From: URHD0088 sp041488295
GTDB taxonomy: Bacteria > Pseudomonadota > Alphaproteobacteria > ATCC43930 > CGMCC-115725
Length of the DNA stretch: 64,000 nt
Assembly: GCA_041488295.1 (NCBI GenBank)
Contig: JBGPOZ010000001.1
Coordinates: 9,656 to 73,655, forward strand
Reading direction: 5' to 3'
Position 1 is the stretch's first letter. Each line of letters starts with the position of its first letter. A program made the translations under genes and the position numbers. Below are positions 25,006 to 32,872 of this stretch, piece after piece. The notes under the pieces were generated by a model. That model saw only the letters and a program-made list of their open reading frames with translations, was not told the DNA's origin and did not search any database.

Positions 25006-27579
25006 CTAGCGCCGGACGGGTCCTTGCAATGCCGGCAGGACGAAGAGCGTGCACACCAGCGTATAGAAGAGAGACATCGTCAGGAGCCGCCCCATCTCGG
25101 CCGTTCCGGGATGGGACGATAGGGCGAGGCTGCCGAAAGCCGTTGCCGTGGTGAGGGCGCTGAACAGGACGGCGCGCGCCGTGCTCGATTGCAAGGGACC
25201 CGCGAGCCCGGCGCGCCAACGCATTACGAAGTAGATGTCGAACGCGACGCCGATACCGAGCAGCAACGGCAGCGCGATGATGTTGGCATAGTTGAGCGGC
25301 AGGCCGGCGAGGACGCTGGTCGCCGCGGTCAAGAGGCCGGCCAGGAGCAGCGGGGCGAGCACGAGTGCGACATCGCGCACGCTCCGCAGCATCGCCAGCA
25401 GCAACAACGTGATGGCAACCACGGCGATCCATCCGGCGCGGATGAAAGCGCCGACCACGGTATTTCCGGATTCGAGGATCGTGACCGGTGAACCCGTCGC
25501 TTCCGGGGCGATCGCTCGCACCGCGGCGACGAAACGAAGCAGAATTTCATGGTCGCGCGCATCGCCCTTGGGAAAGACCTGAATCCGGGCGCGACCGTCC
25601 GATGCGACCCAGTCGCGGCGCAGCTCGTCGGGCAGGTTCGCCATCGTCACGGGTTCCGCCGCCAGCGACGCTCGCAGATCATCGAGCCGGCGGCGCAGTT
25701 CCGAGACGATGCTCTCGTTGAGTTGGGGCAGCACGGCGGCGCCGCGGTGCCCGACCTCCTCGAGCAGCGATGCGAGCCGAGCCGCCGGGTTTCCCGCGCC
25801 TAGTCCGGAAATGTCGCGAAGGTTGTGCGCGCAAGCGGCGATCGTCGCGAGATTGGCAGCGTCGTCCGGCGGCGGCGCTACCTGCAGCGGCGACAAGGTC
25901 GGGCCGAGCAACAGCGCCGCATCGCTCAATATCGCGAGCTTTTCCGGCTGCTGATCGGGAACGAAACTCGACACGGTCACGACCTGCGCCACGTCCGACA
26001 GCTTTTCGAGCAGCGCCGCGCGCGCGTCGGCCTCGTCAATCGAAGGCATCAGGATGTCGATGGTGTAGGGCGTCGTCGACGGGTCCTTCATGAGATCGAA
26101 GAGCGTCGACATCGATTCGCTGTGCGGATCCTTGAGATTGAGCGGGTCGAAATCGAACCGCCATTGCGGCAGAAGGATGACGCCGAGCACGGCGGCGACG
26201 GCGGCGACGCCGATGACGGAACGCCGGTGGTGCAGCAGGAAGTCGTCGATGCCCGCCGCCCATGCATAGCCCACAGGCTCGGCCTCTCCCGGCGGTCGCA
26301 AGAGCTTCAATGTCGCCGGGAGCATCGTCAGATTGAGAATGAAGGCGATAATCATGCTGGTGCCGGCGATGAGGCCGAGCTCGGAAACGCCGGAATAGTC
26401 GGTCGGCACGAACGCGAAAAAGCCGACCGCCGTCGCGCCTGCAGCGAGCGCCAAGGAGCCGCCGATTCCAAGCCCCGCCCGGTTGATCGATTGGCTGAGG
26501 TCGCCGACATGGTGCCGTTCATCGCGGTAGCGGACGCTGAATTGGATGCTGAAATCGACGGCGATGCCGATGAAGAGCACGGCAAAGGCAATCGAGATGA
26601 GGTTGAGCGCACCGACAGCGGCGGCTGCGAATGCCGACGTCACGGCAAGACCCACGAGCAAGGTTACGACGATCGCCAGGATGAGACGCCACGAGCGAAG
26701 CGCAAGGAAGAGCATGAGGCAGACGAGCGCTAGCGACAGGATTGTGGTGCCGGCCGCGCCTTGCCTCACGCTGGCAAATTCCTCGTCGGACAATGCAACG
26801 GAGCCGGTCAGGCGGACGCGGACGCCATGGTCGGGGGTGAGACCGAGCTGCTCTGCCTCGGTGCGAAGCGCTTGGCTCGCCCGGGCACCCGGCTGAAGCG
26901 CGCTGTAGTCGAGCACCGGCTGGACCAGAACGAACCGCCGCAGCTCCTCCGGGTGCGGCGTGCGCCCCGTGAGAAGGCTGTCCCAGGAAAGATGCGGCGC
27001 CTTTCCGGCGAGTACCGCTTCGGTCGTGTCGGCGAGCGTCGTCAGCGGCGCGTTGAGGGCGGTGACCGCGATGTCGCCATGCTTGACGCCTTCCGTGGCA
27101 AGGCTGATCGACGAGAAGAGGCCGCGTAGACTGGGATCGGCGGCGAGCGCGCCGAGCATCGGCTGCGCGGCGATGAGCTGGTCGGCGACATCCTGCACCT
27201 CCTTCGCGGACAAGAAGAGCAGACCGTTGTGCTTGAAGAATTCACCGCCGCCCGGTTGCTGCACGCCCTTGAAGAGGTCGGGGTGCTGGAGCGCCCACCG
27301 CGCCAGAGCAGCGGCGCCGTCCTCCGCCAGCCCCGAGGTTGCGCCGTCGACGACGATTGCGAGCTGGTCGACATTCTGCGGAAAGGCGCGATCGAGCTCG
27401 GCATCGCGCTGGCGCCACGACAAACTCGGCGAGATCAAATCCGCGGTGTCGGTGTTGATCTTGAGATGTTCGGCGGCATAGAGGCTGCAGAGTGCCGCGG
27501 CGAGAATACCCGCGGCAAACACCGCAGCAGCGCCGCGCGTGCTCCACCCGACGAGCCAGTGGATGACCCGGGTCAGCAT
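25006..27579 (-). CDS. hpnN: HpnN, RND/MMPL-family hopanoid transporter
   Basis: An 857-residue RND-superfamily transporter of the MmpL/HpnN type, which moves hopanoids from the inner to the outer membrane. It has two repeats, each with one helix, a large periplasmic loop and a cluster of five helices: first cluster about residues 275-425, second about 715-850. Visible blocks are LISPSLSWRQRDAELDRAFP in the first loop, AFAVLFIGIAVDFSIQFSVR with the helix 4 charged residues, the SVIGVAAVAAVLGVILLP helix opening the second half, and IALPLLLGIGVAFDIYFVMR. The length matches HpnN (850-880). It is transcribed away from copCD-side genes and toward the hpnJ end. Confidence 0.9.
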   Translation of the reverse strand: MLTRVIHWLVGWSTRGAAAVFAAGILAAALCSLYAAEHLKINTDTADLISPSLSWRQRDAELDRAFPQNVDQLAIVVDGATSGLAEDGAAALARWALQHPDLFKGVQQPGGGEFFKHNGLLFLSAKEVQDVADQLIAAQPMLGALAADPSLRGLFSSISLATEGVKHGDIAVTALNAPLTTLADTTEAVLAGKAPHLSWDSLLTGRTPHPEELRRFVLVQPVLDYSALQPGARASQALRTEAEQLGLTPDHGVRVRLTGSVALSDEEFASVRQGAAGTTILSLALVCLMLFLALRSWRLILAIVVTLLVGLAVTSAFAAAAVGALNLISIAFAVLFIGIAVDFSIQFSVRYRDERHHVGDLSQSINRAGLGIGGSLALAAGATAVGFFAFVPTDYSGVSELGLIAGTSMIIAFILNLTMLPATLKLLRPPGEAEPVGYAWAAGIDDFLLHHRRSVIGVAAVAAVLGVILLPQWRFDFDPLNLKDPHSESMSTLFDLMKDPSTTPYTIDILMPSIDEADARAALLEKLSDVAQVVTVSSFVPDQQPEKLAILSDAALLLGPTLSPLQVAPPPDDAANLATIAACAHNLRDISGLGAGNPAARLASLLEEVGHRGAAVLPQLNESIVSELRRRLDDLRASLAAEPVTMANLPDELRRDWVASDGRARIQVFPKGDARDHEILLRFVAAVRAIAPEATGSPVTILESGNTVVGAFIRAGWIAVVAITLLLLAMLRSVRDVALVLAPLLLAGLLTAATSVLAGLPLNYANIIALPLLLGIGVAFDIYFVMRWRAGLAGPLQSSTARAVLFSALTTATAFGSLALSSHPGTAEMGRLLTMSLFYTLVCTLFVLPALQGPVRR

Positions 27580-27612
27580 CGATCGGACAGCGCGGCGCGG
27601 GCTGGCCGCATG

Positions 27613-29265
27613 TCAGGCCTCACGATAGGCAAGGAGCAGCAATCCGACCAGAACGAGGCAGGTCGGCCAGATCCAGGCTGGAATACGGGCCGCCGGTGGA
27701 TCGAGGCGGAGTTCCAGCCAGCGCGTCCAGCCGGCAGCGACGCCGAGCAAGGCCAAAGGCAGATGTGTCATCTCGATGAGCATCTGGTCCTTGACGTTCG
27801 ACAAAGCGTGCGAATGCGCGAGGAGCAGCGCTCCGCCGATCGCGGTGATGACCGGGAAAACGAAGGCAGCCTTCGGCGACGCCGTCCGGCCGGTGCGGAC
27901 GCGCCATTCGAAGATCGCAAAACCGATGATCAACACGACGAAGATCCGATGCTGCAGGACCTCGGGGTCGCGCAGGCTCTCGAAGAAGCCGATATCGCCG
28001 AGCGGCCAGGTCTCGGGATCGGAGCGAAGGAAGAGGAACGCGGCAAGAACGAGAAAGAGGAGCGGCCAATTGCGCGCCCACCGGACGCGTCCGCTCCGTT
28101 CGGCAAGCGCCAGAATGCCGATGGCGAGGACGAGGATGCCCGCCCAATGGTGATTGTACTCGGACCAGGCGATGTCCTCGGCGTTGCGGGGCGGCAACTC
28201 GCCCATTCCGGGAGCGAAGGCTTGCGGCCTGCCCGCATTCGCCGTCGCCTCGGCATCGAGCCGGCTCTGCAATTGTGAGATCGCGAGATCGGCGTGGCCG
28301 GGGCTCGTCAGCCGCGGCCAGTGAGGAACCAGTCGCTCGACGATTTCGCTGGCGCTCGCCCGATCGCGCGCCGCGAGGTCGCCGGCCGGGGGCAGGGAGG
28401 TGAGGGAGGCGGCGGCGAAGAGAACGGTGATGCCGATCCCGATCTCGGCCTCGGCGAAGCGGCGCATGCGGAGCATCGGTTTGCGCGGATCGCCGCCCAA
28501 CCGGTCGATCAGCAGAAAGTTCATGCCGCCGAGCAGCAGGAGACTGCAGAGCAAGGCGATCTTGCCGCCCAGCATGATGCCGTAGCTGGTGCCGTATGCC
28601 GCTTCCCAGCTCCCGGTGTAGGCGACCGCCATGGTGAGGCCCGCGGCGACAAGCACGGCAACGCTCGCCATCGCGATGTGCGAAAAGCGCTTGCCGACGC
28701 GTTGCCAAGATTTTCCGTCGCCGCATTTGGCCAAAGCGAGGATGAGGTATGGGATGCCGCCAAGCCAAACCGCCGCCGCCGCCTGGTGGAGAAGCTCGGC
28801 GGCGCCGAGGACGAGACGATCGTCGAGCCTTGCCGCAGCATGGCTCGACGCGGTCTGCGCAATGAGGATGATTGCAGCGCATGCGAGGAGCCCGAAGGTA
28901 GAGGGCGCTCGGCTGGACGGCTTGCTCATCATGGCGATCACCGTGGAAGCACCGATGATTGCAAGGCCGGCCAGCACGAAATCGGCGCCGATCGTCTCGA
29001 TGAAGGACAATCCGGCGGAATCGGCGAGGATCGCTGCCTCGAGCGCGATGGAGACGGCGGTGACCACGGCAAAGCCGAGTGCGCTGCAGCGCAGCAACGT
29101 AGCGCTCGAGCGCGCAATGCCGGTTCCCGCATCGAGCGAGGCGGCGAGAGGCCGCACAAGGAGAAAGAGAAACGCGATTCCGCCCAACGTCAGCGACTGC
29201 GCCGTCACCGCCAGGCCGCGCAGGATGACGCTCAAGAACCCAAAGGCGTCGAGGAGAAGCGACAT
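27613..29265 (-). CDS. copD: CopD-family copper transport membrane protein
   Basis: A 550-residue polytopic membrane protein of the CopD/YcnJ type, which takes up copper or helps load cuproproteins in the inner membrane. I count about 13 or 14 hydrophobic segments. The CopD core in the first half has LTLGGIAFLFLLVRPL, a helix with LLHQAAAAVWLGGIPYL (histidine and tryptophan typical of CopD) and GKIALLCSLLLLGGMNFLLID. The second half, after about residue 360, is an extra membrane block with histidines (EYNHHWAGILVL, LLAHSHALSNVKDQ, EMTHLPLALLGV) beyond the usual 290-320 residue CopD. It starts nine bases after the copC stop, so the two are an operon. Confidence 0.8.
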   Translation of the reverse strand: MSLLLDAFGFLSVILRGLAVTAQSLTLGGIAFLFLLVRPLAASLDAGTGIARSSATLLRCSALGFAVVTAVSIALEAAILADSAGLSFIETIGADFVLAGLAIIGASTVIAMMSKPSSRAPSTFGLLACAAIILIAQTASSHAAARLDDRLVLGAAELLHQAAAAVWLGGIPYLILALAKCGDGKSWQRVGKRFSHIAMASVAVLVAAGLTMAVAYTGSWEAAYGTSYGIMLGGKIALLCSLLLLGGMNFLLIDRLGGDPRKPMLRMRRFAEAEIGIGITVLFAAASLTSLPPAGDLAARDRASASEIVERLVPHWPRLTSPGHADLAISQLQSRLDAEATANAGRPQAFAPGMGELPPRNAEDIAWSEYNHHWAGILVLAIGILALAERSGRVRWARNWPLLFLVLAAFLFLRSDPETWPLGDIGFFESLRDPEVLQHRIFVVLIIGFAIFEWRVRTGRTASPKAAFVFPVITAIGGALLLAHSHALSNVKDQMLIEMTHLPLALLGVAAGWTRWLELRLDPPAARIPAWIWPTCLVLVGLLLLAYREA

Positions 29266-29274
29266 GGCGCCCGA

Positions 29275-29643
29275 TCAGGGCGCCGCGACGTGAAAGGGGA
29301 TGTCGCCGCGGGTGATATGTCCATCGACCGCGAGAACCTGCCAGCGCAGCTTGTAATCGCCGGGGCGCAGTCCGGTCGCCGTGGCGGTCAGTATGTCCGG
29401 AGAGGCCGCCTTCGAGAGGACGACGGTGCGAGCCTCTCCATCCGATCCCTCCACGGTAAGGCGCGAGCGTTCCTGATCGATCCGACTGTTGTACTGCAGC
29501 GAAAGCGCGACGTCCGGGCCCCTGACGGTGCCTCCAGCGGCGGGGGTCGAGGCGACGATGATGGCGTGCGCGGAGGCCGCGCCGCTCGATCCGCAAGAAG
29601 CGCCGGCAGAGAGGATGATAAGCGCGGAAAGAGGGACTTGCAT
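29275..29643 (-). CDS. copC: CopC-family periplasmic copper-binding protein
   Basis: A 122-residue CopC domain protein. A signal peptide (MQVPLSALIILSAGASCG to SGAASA) precedes the mature N-terminal histidine in HAIIVASTPAAGG, which in CopC coordinates copper through its amino terminus. The second ligand region is VLAVDGHITRGDIPF, with the conserved D-G-H. Between them runs the immunoglobulin-like fold (VALSLQYNSRID, GDYKLRWQVL). The start at 29643 is set by the signal peptide; the longer frame upstream has no family likeness. It hands copper to CopD encoded immediately downstream. Confidence 0.85.
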   Translation of the reverse strand: MQVPLSALIILSAGASCGSSGAASAHAIIVASTPAAGGTVRGPDVALSLQYNSRIDQERSRLTVEGSDGEARTVVLSKAASPDILTATATGLRPGDYKLRWQVLAVDGHITRGDIPFHVAAP

Positions 29644-29728
29644 GGCGCCGCTCTTAGCAGATGGAGTGCGTGGGCGCACGCCGAAACTTCGCGCGGAACA
29701 CGGGCCGGATCGAGCTCGCGTACCGCCG

Positions 29729-30376
29729 TCAGGGCCGGTGCAACCACCAATGCGATTCGTTGATCGAGTAGTAGGGCATGTAGTGTCTGACGCTGTCGGC
29801 ACGCACGACCTGCCGCACCTGATTGTCGAGAATCACGATCCCGTCATCGACATAGACCGCGACGACGGCATGCGCCACGCGAAGATTGAGATCCTGGACG
29901 ACGACGATACGCAGCTCGTCCTCGCTCCAGCCGAGATAACGCAACGAGAAGTACTTGGCGATCGCATAGTCCTTGCAATCGCCGTCATGCACGGCAAATT
30001 CGCGCGGCGTCTCCCAATAATTCGTCTTGTCGAGCACATAAGGGTGAAGGTTGATGAAGCTGTTGACATCGGCGAGCTGCGTGCGGCGATCCCGGCCGCG
30101 CTCGCTGGCGAGAAAGGCAAGCCAATCGATGACGGTACAGCGGTGAAAGCGGGACGGAACGCATGGCGGATCGCCCCGGCGCTCCTCCGTCTGGTGGCGA
30201 TCCAGCATATCGGTCCAGCGCGGAAACAGCTTGATGCTGGAGGAGCGCGTCTCGTTGGTGCCGAACAGTTTTGGGTAGAGACGCGCGCCATCCTCGGCTC
30301 GGGCGGGCGCGAACGTCACCGCCGCGACCAGAGTGAGGAGCGCGAAACAGATGGACCGGATGGGAATCTTGCCCAT
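29729..30376 (-). CDS. Bacterial transglutaminase-like cysteine protease (BTLCP, DUF920 family)
   Basis: A 215-residue periplasmic protein of the LapG/BTLCP type. A signal peptide (residues 1-27, cleaved at APARAED) is followed by the papain-like triad C134 (DGDCKDYA), H169 (RVAHAVV) and D184 (VILDNQ). LapG is the best-known relative and clips large adhesins exported by type I secretion, under control of a GGDEF/EAL protein. No such partner is adjacent, although a type I exporter pair lies about 5 kb away. The start at 30376 is chosen for the signal peptide; the longer frame adds about 170 residues of low-complexity shadow. It is divergent from the next small secreted gene. Confidence 0.8.
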   Translation of the reverse strand: MGKIPIRSICFALLTLVAAVTFAPARAEDGARLYPKLFGTNETRSSSIKLFPRWTDMLDRHQTEERRGDPPCVPSRFHRCTVIDWLAFLASERGRDRRTQLADVNSFINLHPYVLDKTNYWETPREFAVHDGDCKDYAIAKYFSLRYLGWSEDELRIVVVQDLNLRVAHAVVAVYVDDGIVILDNQVRQVVRADSVRHYMPYYSINESHWWLHRP

Positions 30377-30475
30377 GCCCGGAGTGTCGCGGCAAAATCC
30401 TAAAATCCCGTTGCCCGGAGCCGAGATGAGCGAGCGCCGCCAAGACCTTGATGGCGAGGTATTTGCGAGCGATCC

Positions 30476-30919
30476 ATGGAGATGACGATGATGCTGAGGG
30501 CCGCTTGCCTTTCTTTGGTCGTGCCGCTTCTTCTGATCGGCCGAGACGCTGGCGCGGCCGCGCCCGAATGCCTTTCGGCGATCGACGGTATGATCGTCGA
30601 ATACGATGTGCCGGTGACGCAATGGGGCTCGGCCACGCCGTCGCCGGGGAGCAAGGGCGCCGCAACCGAGTCGGGCGCGCAGAAGCCGAAAGCGGCGGCG
30701 CCGACGCAGCAACGCAAAACGCGCCCCGGCGCCGGCAACCCGAAGAGCGGTTCCACTGCCGCCGCCTCGCCGCCCTCGGATCGGCATCCGATGACCGAGC
30801 AGCAGCGCCAACGCCTGACCGATGTTCTGCGCCGTGCCCGCATCGCCGAAGCGCGCGGCGAGGAGGCGCAGTGCATGGAGCTCTTCCATCAGGCGGAGAA
30901 GATCACGAAGGGCGGGTGA
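30476..30919 (+). CDS. Small secreted Pro/Ala/Lys-rich protein of unknown function
   Basis: A 147-residue protein with no family I recognise. An N-terminal signal peptide (MLRAACLSLVVPLLLIG, cleavage near AGAAAP) is followed by a short segment with one cysteine, a low-complexity linker rich in Pro, Ala, Ser and Lys (about residues 52-105) and a C-terminal charged helix (MTEQQRQRLTDVLRRARIAE) with a second cysteine. Several in-frame ATGs exist; the one at 30488 has a GGAG six bases ahead and may be the true start. It is followed by a strong terminator, so it is monocistronic. Confidence 0.6.
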   Translation: MEMTMMLRAACLSLVVPLLLIGRDAGAAAPECLSAIDGMIVEYDVPVTQWGSATPSPGSKGAATESGAQKPKAAAPTQQRKTRPGAGNPKSGSTAAASPPSDRHPMTEQQRQRLTDVLRRARIAEARGEEAQCMELFHQAEKITKGG

Positions 30920-30980
30920 GGGCGCCCGCGGCGTGACGCAGCCTCATGTAGAGCCGGTGCGCGTGCGATCAGGACCCGGC

Positions 30981-31009
30981 ATGGCCCGGTCGGGCCATCG
31001 AATTTTTTT
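30981..31009 (+). terminator. Strong Rho-independent terminator, part of a larger inverted repeat
   Basis: A perfect stem ATGGCCC (30981-30987) pairs with GGGCCAT (30992-30998) over a four-base loop, followed within a few bases by a run of seven Ts. It stops transcription of the small secreted gene ending at 30919. The same stem is repeated in inverted form beyond the T run (to 31028), making a second, longer hairpin. Confidence 0.75.
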
Positions 31010-31085
31010 CGATGATGGCCCGACCGGGCGAAGTGACGTCCAACGCGCTTGGTTAAACTCCTGCATTGGATCGGGGAGGACAGCG

Positions 31086-31304
31086 ATGTACGACACCATC
31101 CGCAGGGTCACCGCGACGTACCGCACTGCTCGCCAGGCCGGAGCTTCGCACGAACGCGCCATGGATGCAGCGATAGCGGTCTATCTTCAGGCGCGCCCGG
31201 ACGCGCACCACGATTCATCCGTGGCGACGCCAGAGGTCGCTGTCATGGTCGCCGGCGACAGGGGAGACGGCGGTCGCTCTTCGGCAGCTCACCCAATCTA
31301 TTGA
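31086..31304 (+). CDS. Small hypothetical protein
   Basis: A 72-residue protein, unrecognised. A very strong Shine-Dalgarno (GGGGAGGA, 31073-31080) five bases before the ATG makes it likely to be translated. The first 36 residues form an amphipathic helical stretch (TIRRVTATYRTARQAG, then ERAMDAAIAVYLQ), and the tail is loose and Gly/Ser-rich. It has no signal peptide or membrane segment. It lies right behind the double hairpin. The helical N-terminus could be a dimer or DNA-binding element, but nothing proves this. Confidence 0.5.
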   Translation: MYDTIRRVTATYRTARQAGASHERAMDAAIAVYLQARPDAHHDSSVATPEVAVMVAGDRGDGGRSSAAHPIY

Positions 31305-31418
31305 GCGCGCTGACGGTCGGGGCAGGTGGCATCTGAGTAGAAGCCGAGGCTGGTGCCACCGATCGGCCGCTCGCTAGGCTCCCGCTACTGTCGGTGCTCT
31401 AGTCTAGGGAGGTACGAC

Positions 31419-31664
31419 GTGGATGAAGCGACCATGATTATCGGTGGCCTGGGGCTAGGCGCTGTGGCGTTGTTGCTGGTCACCCTGGCCCAACCTGCTC
31501 GCGCGATGCGGACAACGAAGAGTCGTCCGCATCCAGCGCCGTTCAGCATGGCCATAAATGGCGATCCGGCCAGCATGGTGGCCGCTGACGCGAGCCGGCA
31601 GAGCGGGCGCGCGGAAGACACGCCAGCCAGGCTTCGCGGGCGATCCATACGATCGGGGACGTAG
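31419..31664 (+). CDS. Small single-span membrane protein
   Basis: An 81-residue unrecognised protein starting at GTG, with GGGAGG (31407-31412) six bases upstream deciding the start. One hydrophobic helix (MIIGGLGLGAVALLLVTLAQ, residues 6-25) is followed by a basic, disordered tail. It could be a membrane anchor or regulatory small protein. It is followed by a terminator hairpin about 135 bp downstream. An ATG at 31434 is a weaker alternative. Confidence 0.45.
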   Translation: MDEATMIIGGLGLGAVALLLVTLAQPARAMRTTKSRPHPAPFSMAINGDPASMVAADASRQSGRAEDTPARLRGRSIRSGT

Positions 31665-31799
31665 AATGTAAGCGGGACGGTGCAAGCGACGGGATAGCAG
31701 CGCCGAACTTGATCGGCAAACACTTGTCTATAGGGGTCGGCTCCAATCGCTCGGCTATCTAGGGCGCTTTCCTCCTGATACTAATCGCCGCTGTGGAAT

Positions 31800-31824
31800 T
31801 CCCCTCCGCGGCGGGGGATTTTTT
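31800..31824 (+). terminator. Rho-independent terminator, + strand
   Basis: TCCCC (31800-31804) pairs with GGGGA (31814-31818) around a GC-rich loop and is followed by six Ts. It would end transcription from the small membrane-protein gene before it runs into the PEP-CTERM gene, which is read from the opposite strand. Confidence 0.6.
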
Positions 31825-31837
31825 CTGCGCCTCGACG

Positions 31838-32872
31838 TCACGCGCGCCGGCGCCGCCAAGCGAGGCCGCCGAGGGCAATGAGGCCGGACAACATTAGAGT
31901 GAACGATGGTGGCTCAGGAATGGCAACCGGATCGAATGCTTCGATGCCTGTCTGCACGGTTTGCAGCGACGCAGTGAAGACATCTGTCGCACTATCCGTG
32001 CAACCGAGCGAGTTCAGCGCGCCGCTGAAACTCGCCAAGGTATTCCCGGTGCCATCCGCATAAGAGGCGCACACGACATCAGTGCCTGCACCCTTCGTGA
32101 ATTCGAACGCAAGCTGAGGATCTGCCAACTGGGCGGCCGATAACTCGACCTCGCTGATCAGCGTCTCGGCGTTGGTGATGAAATCGAACCAGGCGAACTG
32201 GATGACGGTGCCGCTGTCGGCGCCGCACAAGCCACCGCCGGCCTGACAGTTGCGCACGCGGATCTCAAGCACGTTTCCCTTATCGCCGTTCGACACGAAG
32301 CGGTTAGAGAGCGTCAGCGCATAGGTCCCATTGACGACCGACGGAATCGCAAGATCGAATAGAGCTGTCGACGTGAAGGCGGTTGTCGCCGTGAGAGCAT
32401 GCGGTTGGCTGGTGAGCGTTCCGCTTTCGAGGAAGGCGCTCGTTTGTTGGATCGAGCTGAGAAAGGGGGGAGGCTGGTTGACGACGATACCGTTCGCCGT
32501 ATTGAGGATCGCTTGACCGTTATTCGCCGTAGTCTCCGGAATAGAGCCGCGGACGAAGTAATTCGCAGTCCCGTCGGCGTTGAAGCTCACGCCGGATGAG
32601 ATGCTTGTCCCGCTGCCGCCGACCAGCGTGGTGTTTGCCGAGAAGGAGTCGTCGAAGAGCGCACTGCCACTCCGCGTAACGCGAAATTCGTCGGCATTGA
32701 CGATAGTTGCTGCGGCGACACCCGGATAAAAGGCGAGGCCGATCCCGGCGAGGATGAAGAACGGCGCGACGCTCTGTCGCAGCCGATGGCCGGCAAGGGT
32801 TCGAGGAGAGATGCTCGTGTGGCCGGCAAACTGCCGCCGGGAGTCGGGCCGAAGGCATGTAGGATCGAACAT
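31838..32872 (-). CDS. PEP-CTERM sorting-domain protein
   Basis: A 344-residue exported protein with a C-terminal PEP-CTERM signal: the IPEPPS motif, a hydrophobic helix (FTLMLSGLIALGGLAW) and the terminal RRRR. Such proteins are sorted and cleaved by an exosortase and are often linked to exopolysaccharide. The N-terminus is a long signal segment with a hydrophobic core (APFFILAGIGLAFYPGVAAA). The mature body is rich in Thr, Ser, Gly and Asn, beta-strand-like, with two close cysteines (RNCQAGGGLCGA). The ATG at 32872 is chosen because GGAGG lies five bases ahead, inside the frame of an earlier ATG at 32884. No exosortase gene is in the window. Confidence 0.75.
   Translation of the reverse strand: MFDPTCLRPDSRRQFAGHTSISPRTLAGHRLRQSVAPFFILAGIGLAFYPGVAAATIVNADEFRVTRSGSALFDDSFSANTTLVGGSGTSISSGVSFNADGTANYFVRGSIPETTANNGQAILNTANGIVVNQPPPFLSSIQQTSAFLESGTLTSQPHALTATTAFTSTALFDLAIPSVVNGTYALTLSNRFVSNGDKGNVLEIRVRNCQAGGGLCGADSGTVIQFAWFDFITNAETLISEVELSAAQLADPQLAFEFTKGAGTDVVCASYADGTGNTLASFSGALNSLGCTDSATDVFTASLQTVQTGIEAFDPVAIPEPPSFTLMLSGLIALGGLAWRRRRA

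Noticed and set aside
27620..29596. A 658-codon minus-strand frame overlapping copD and copC
   Set aside because: The translation is almost all Arg, Pro, Gly and Ala, with no hydrophobic segments, while the other minus frame gives proper CopD and CopC.
30377..30889. N-terminal extension of the transglutaminase-like protease frame
   Set aside because: Low-complexity residues antisense to a small secreted gene; the signal peptide and family begin at 30376.
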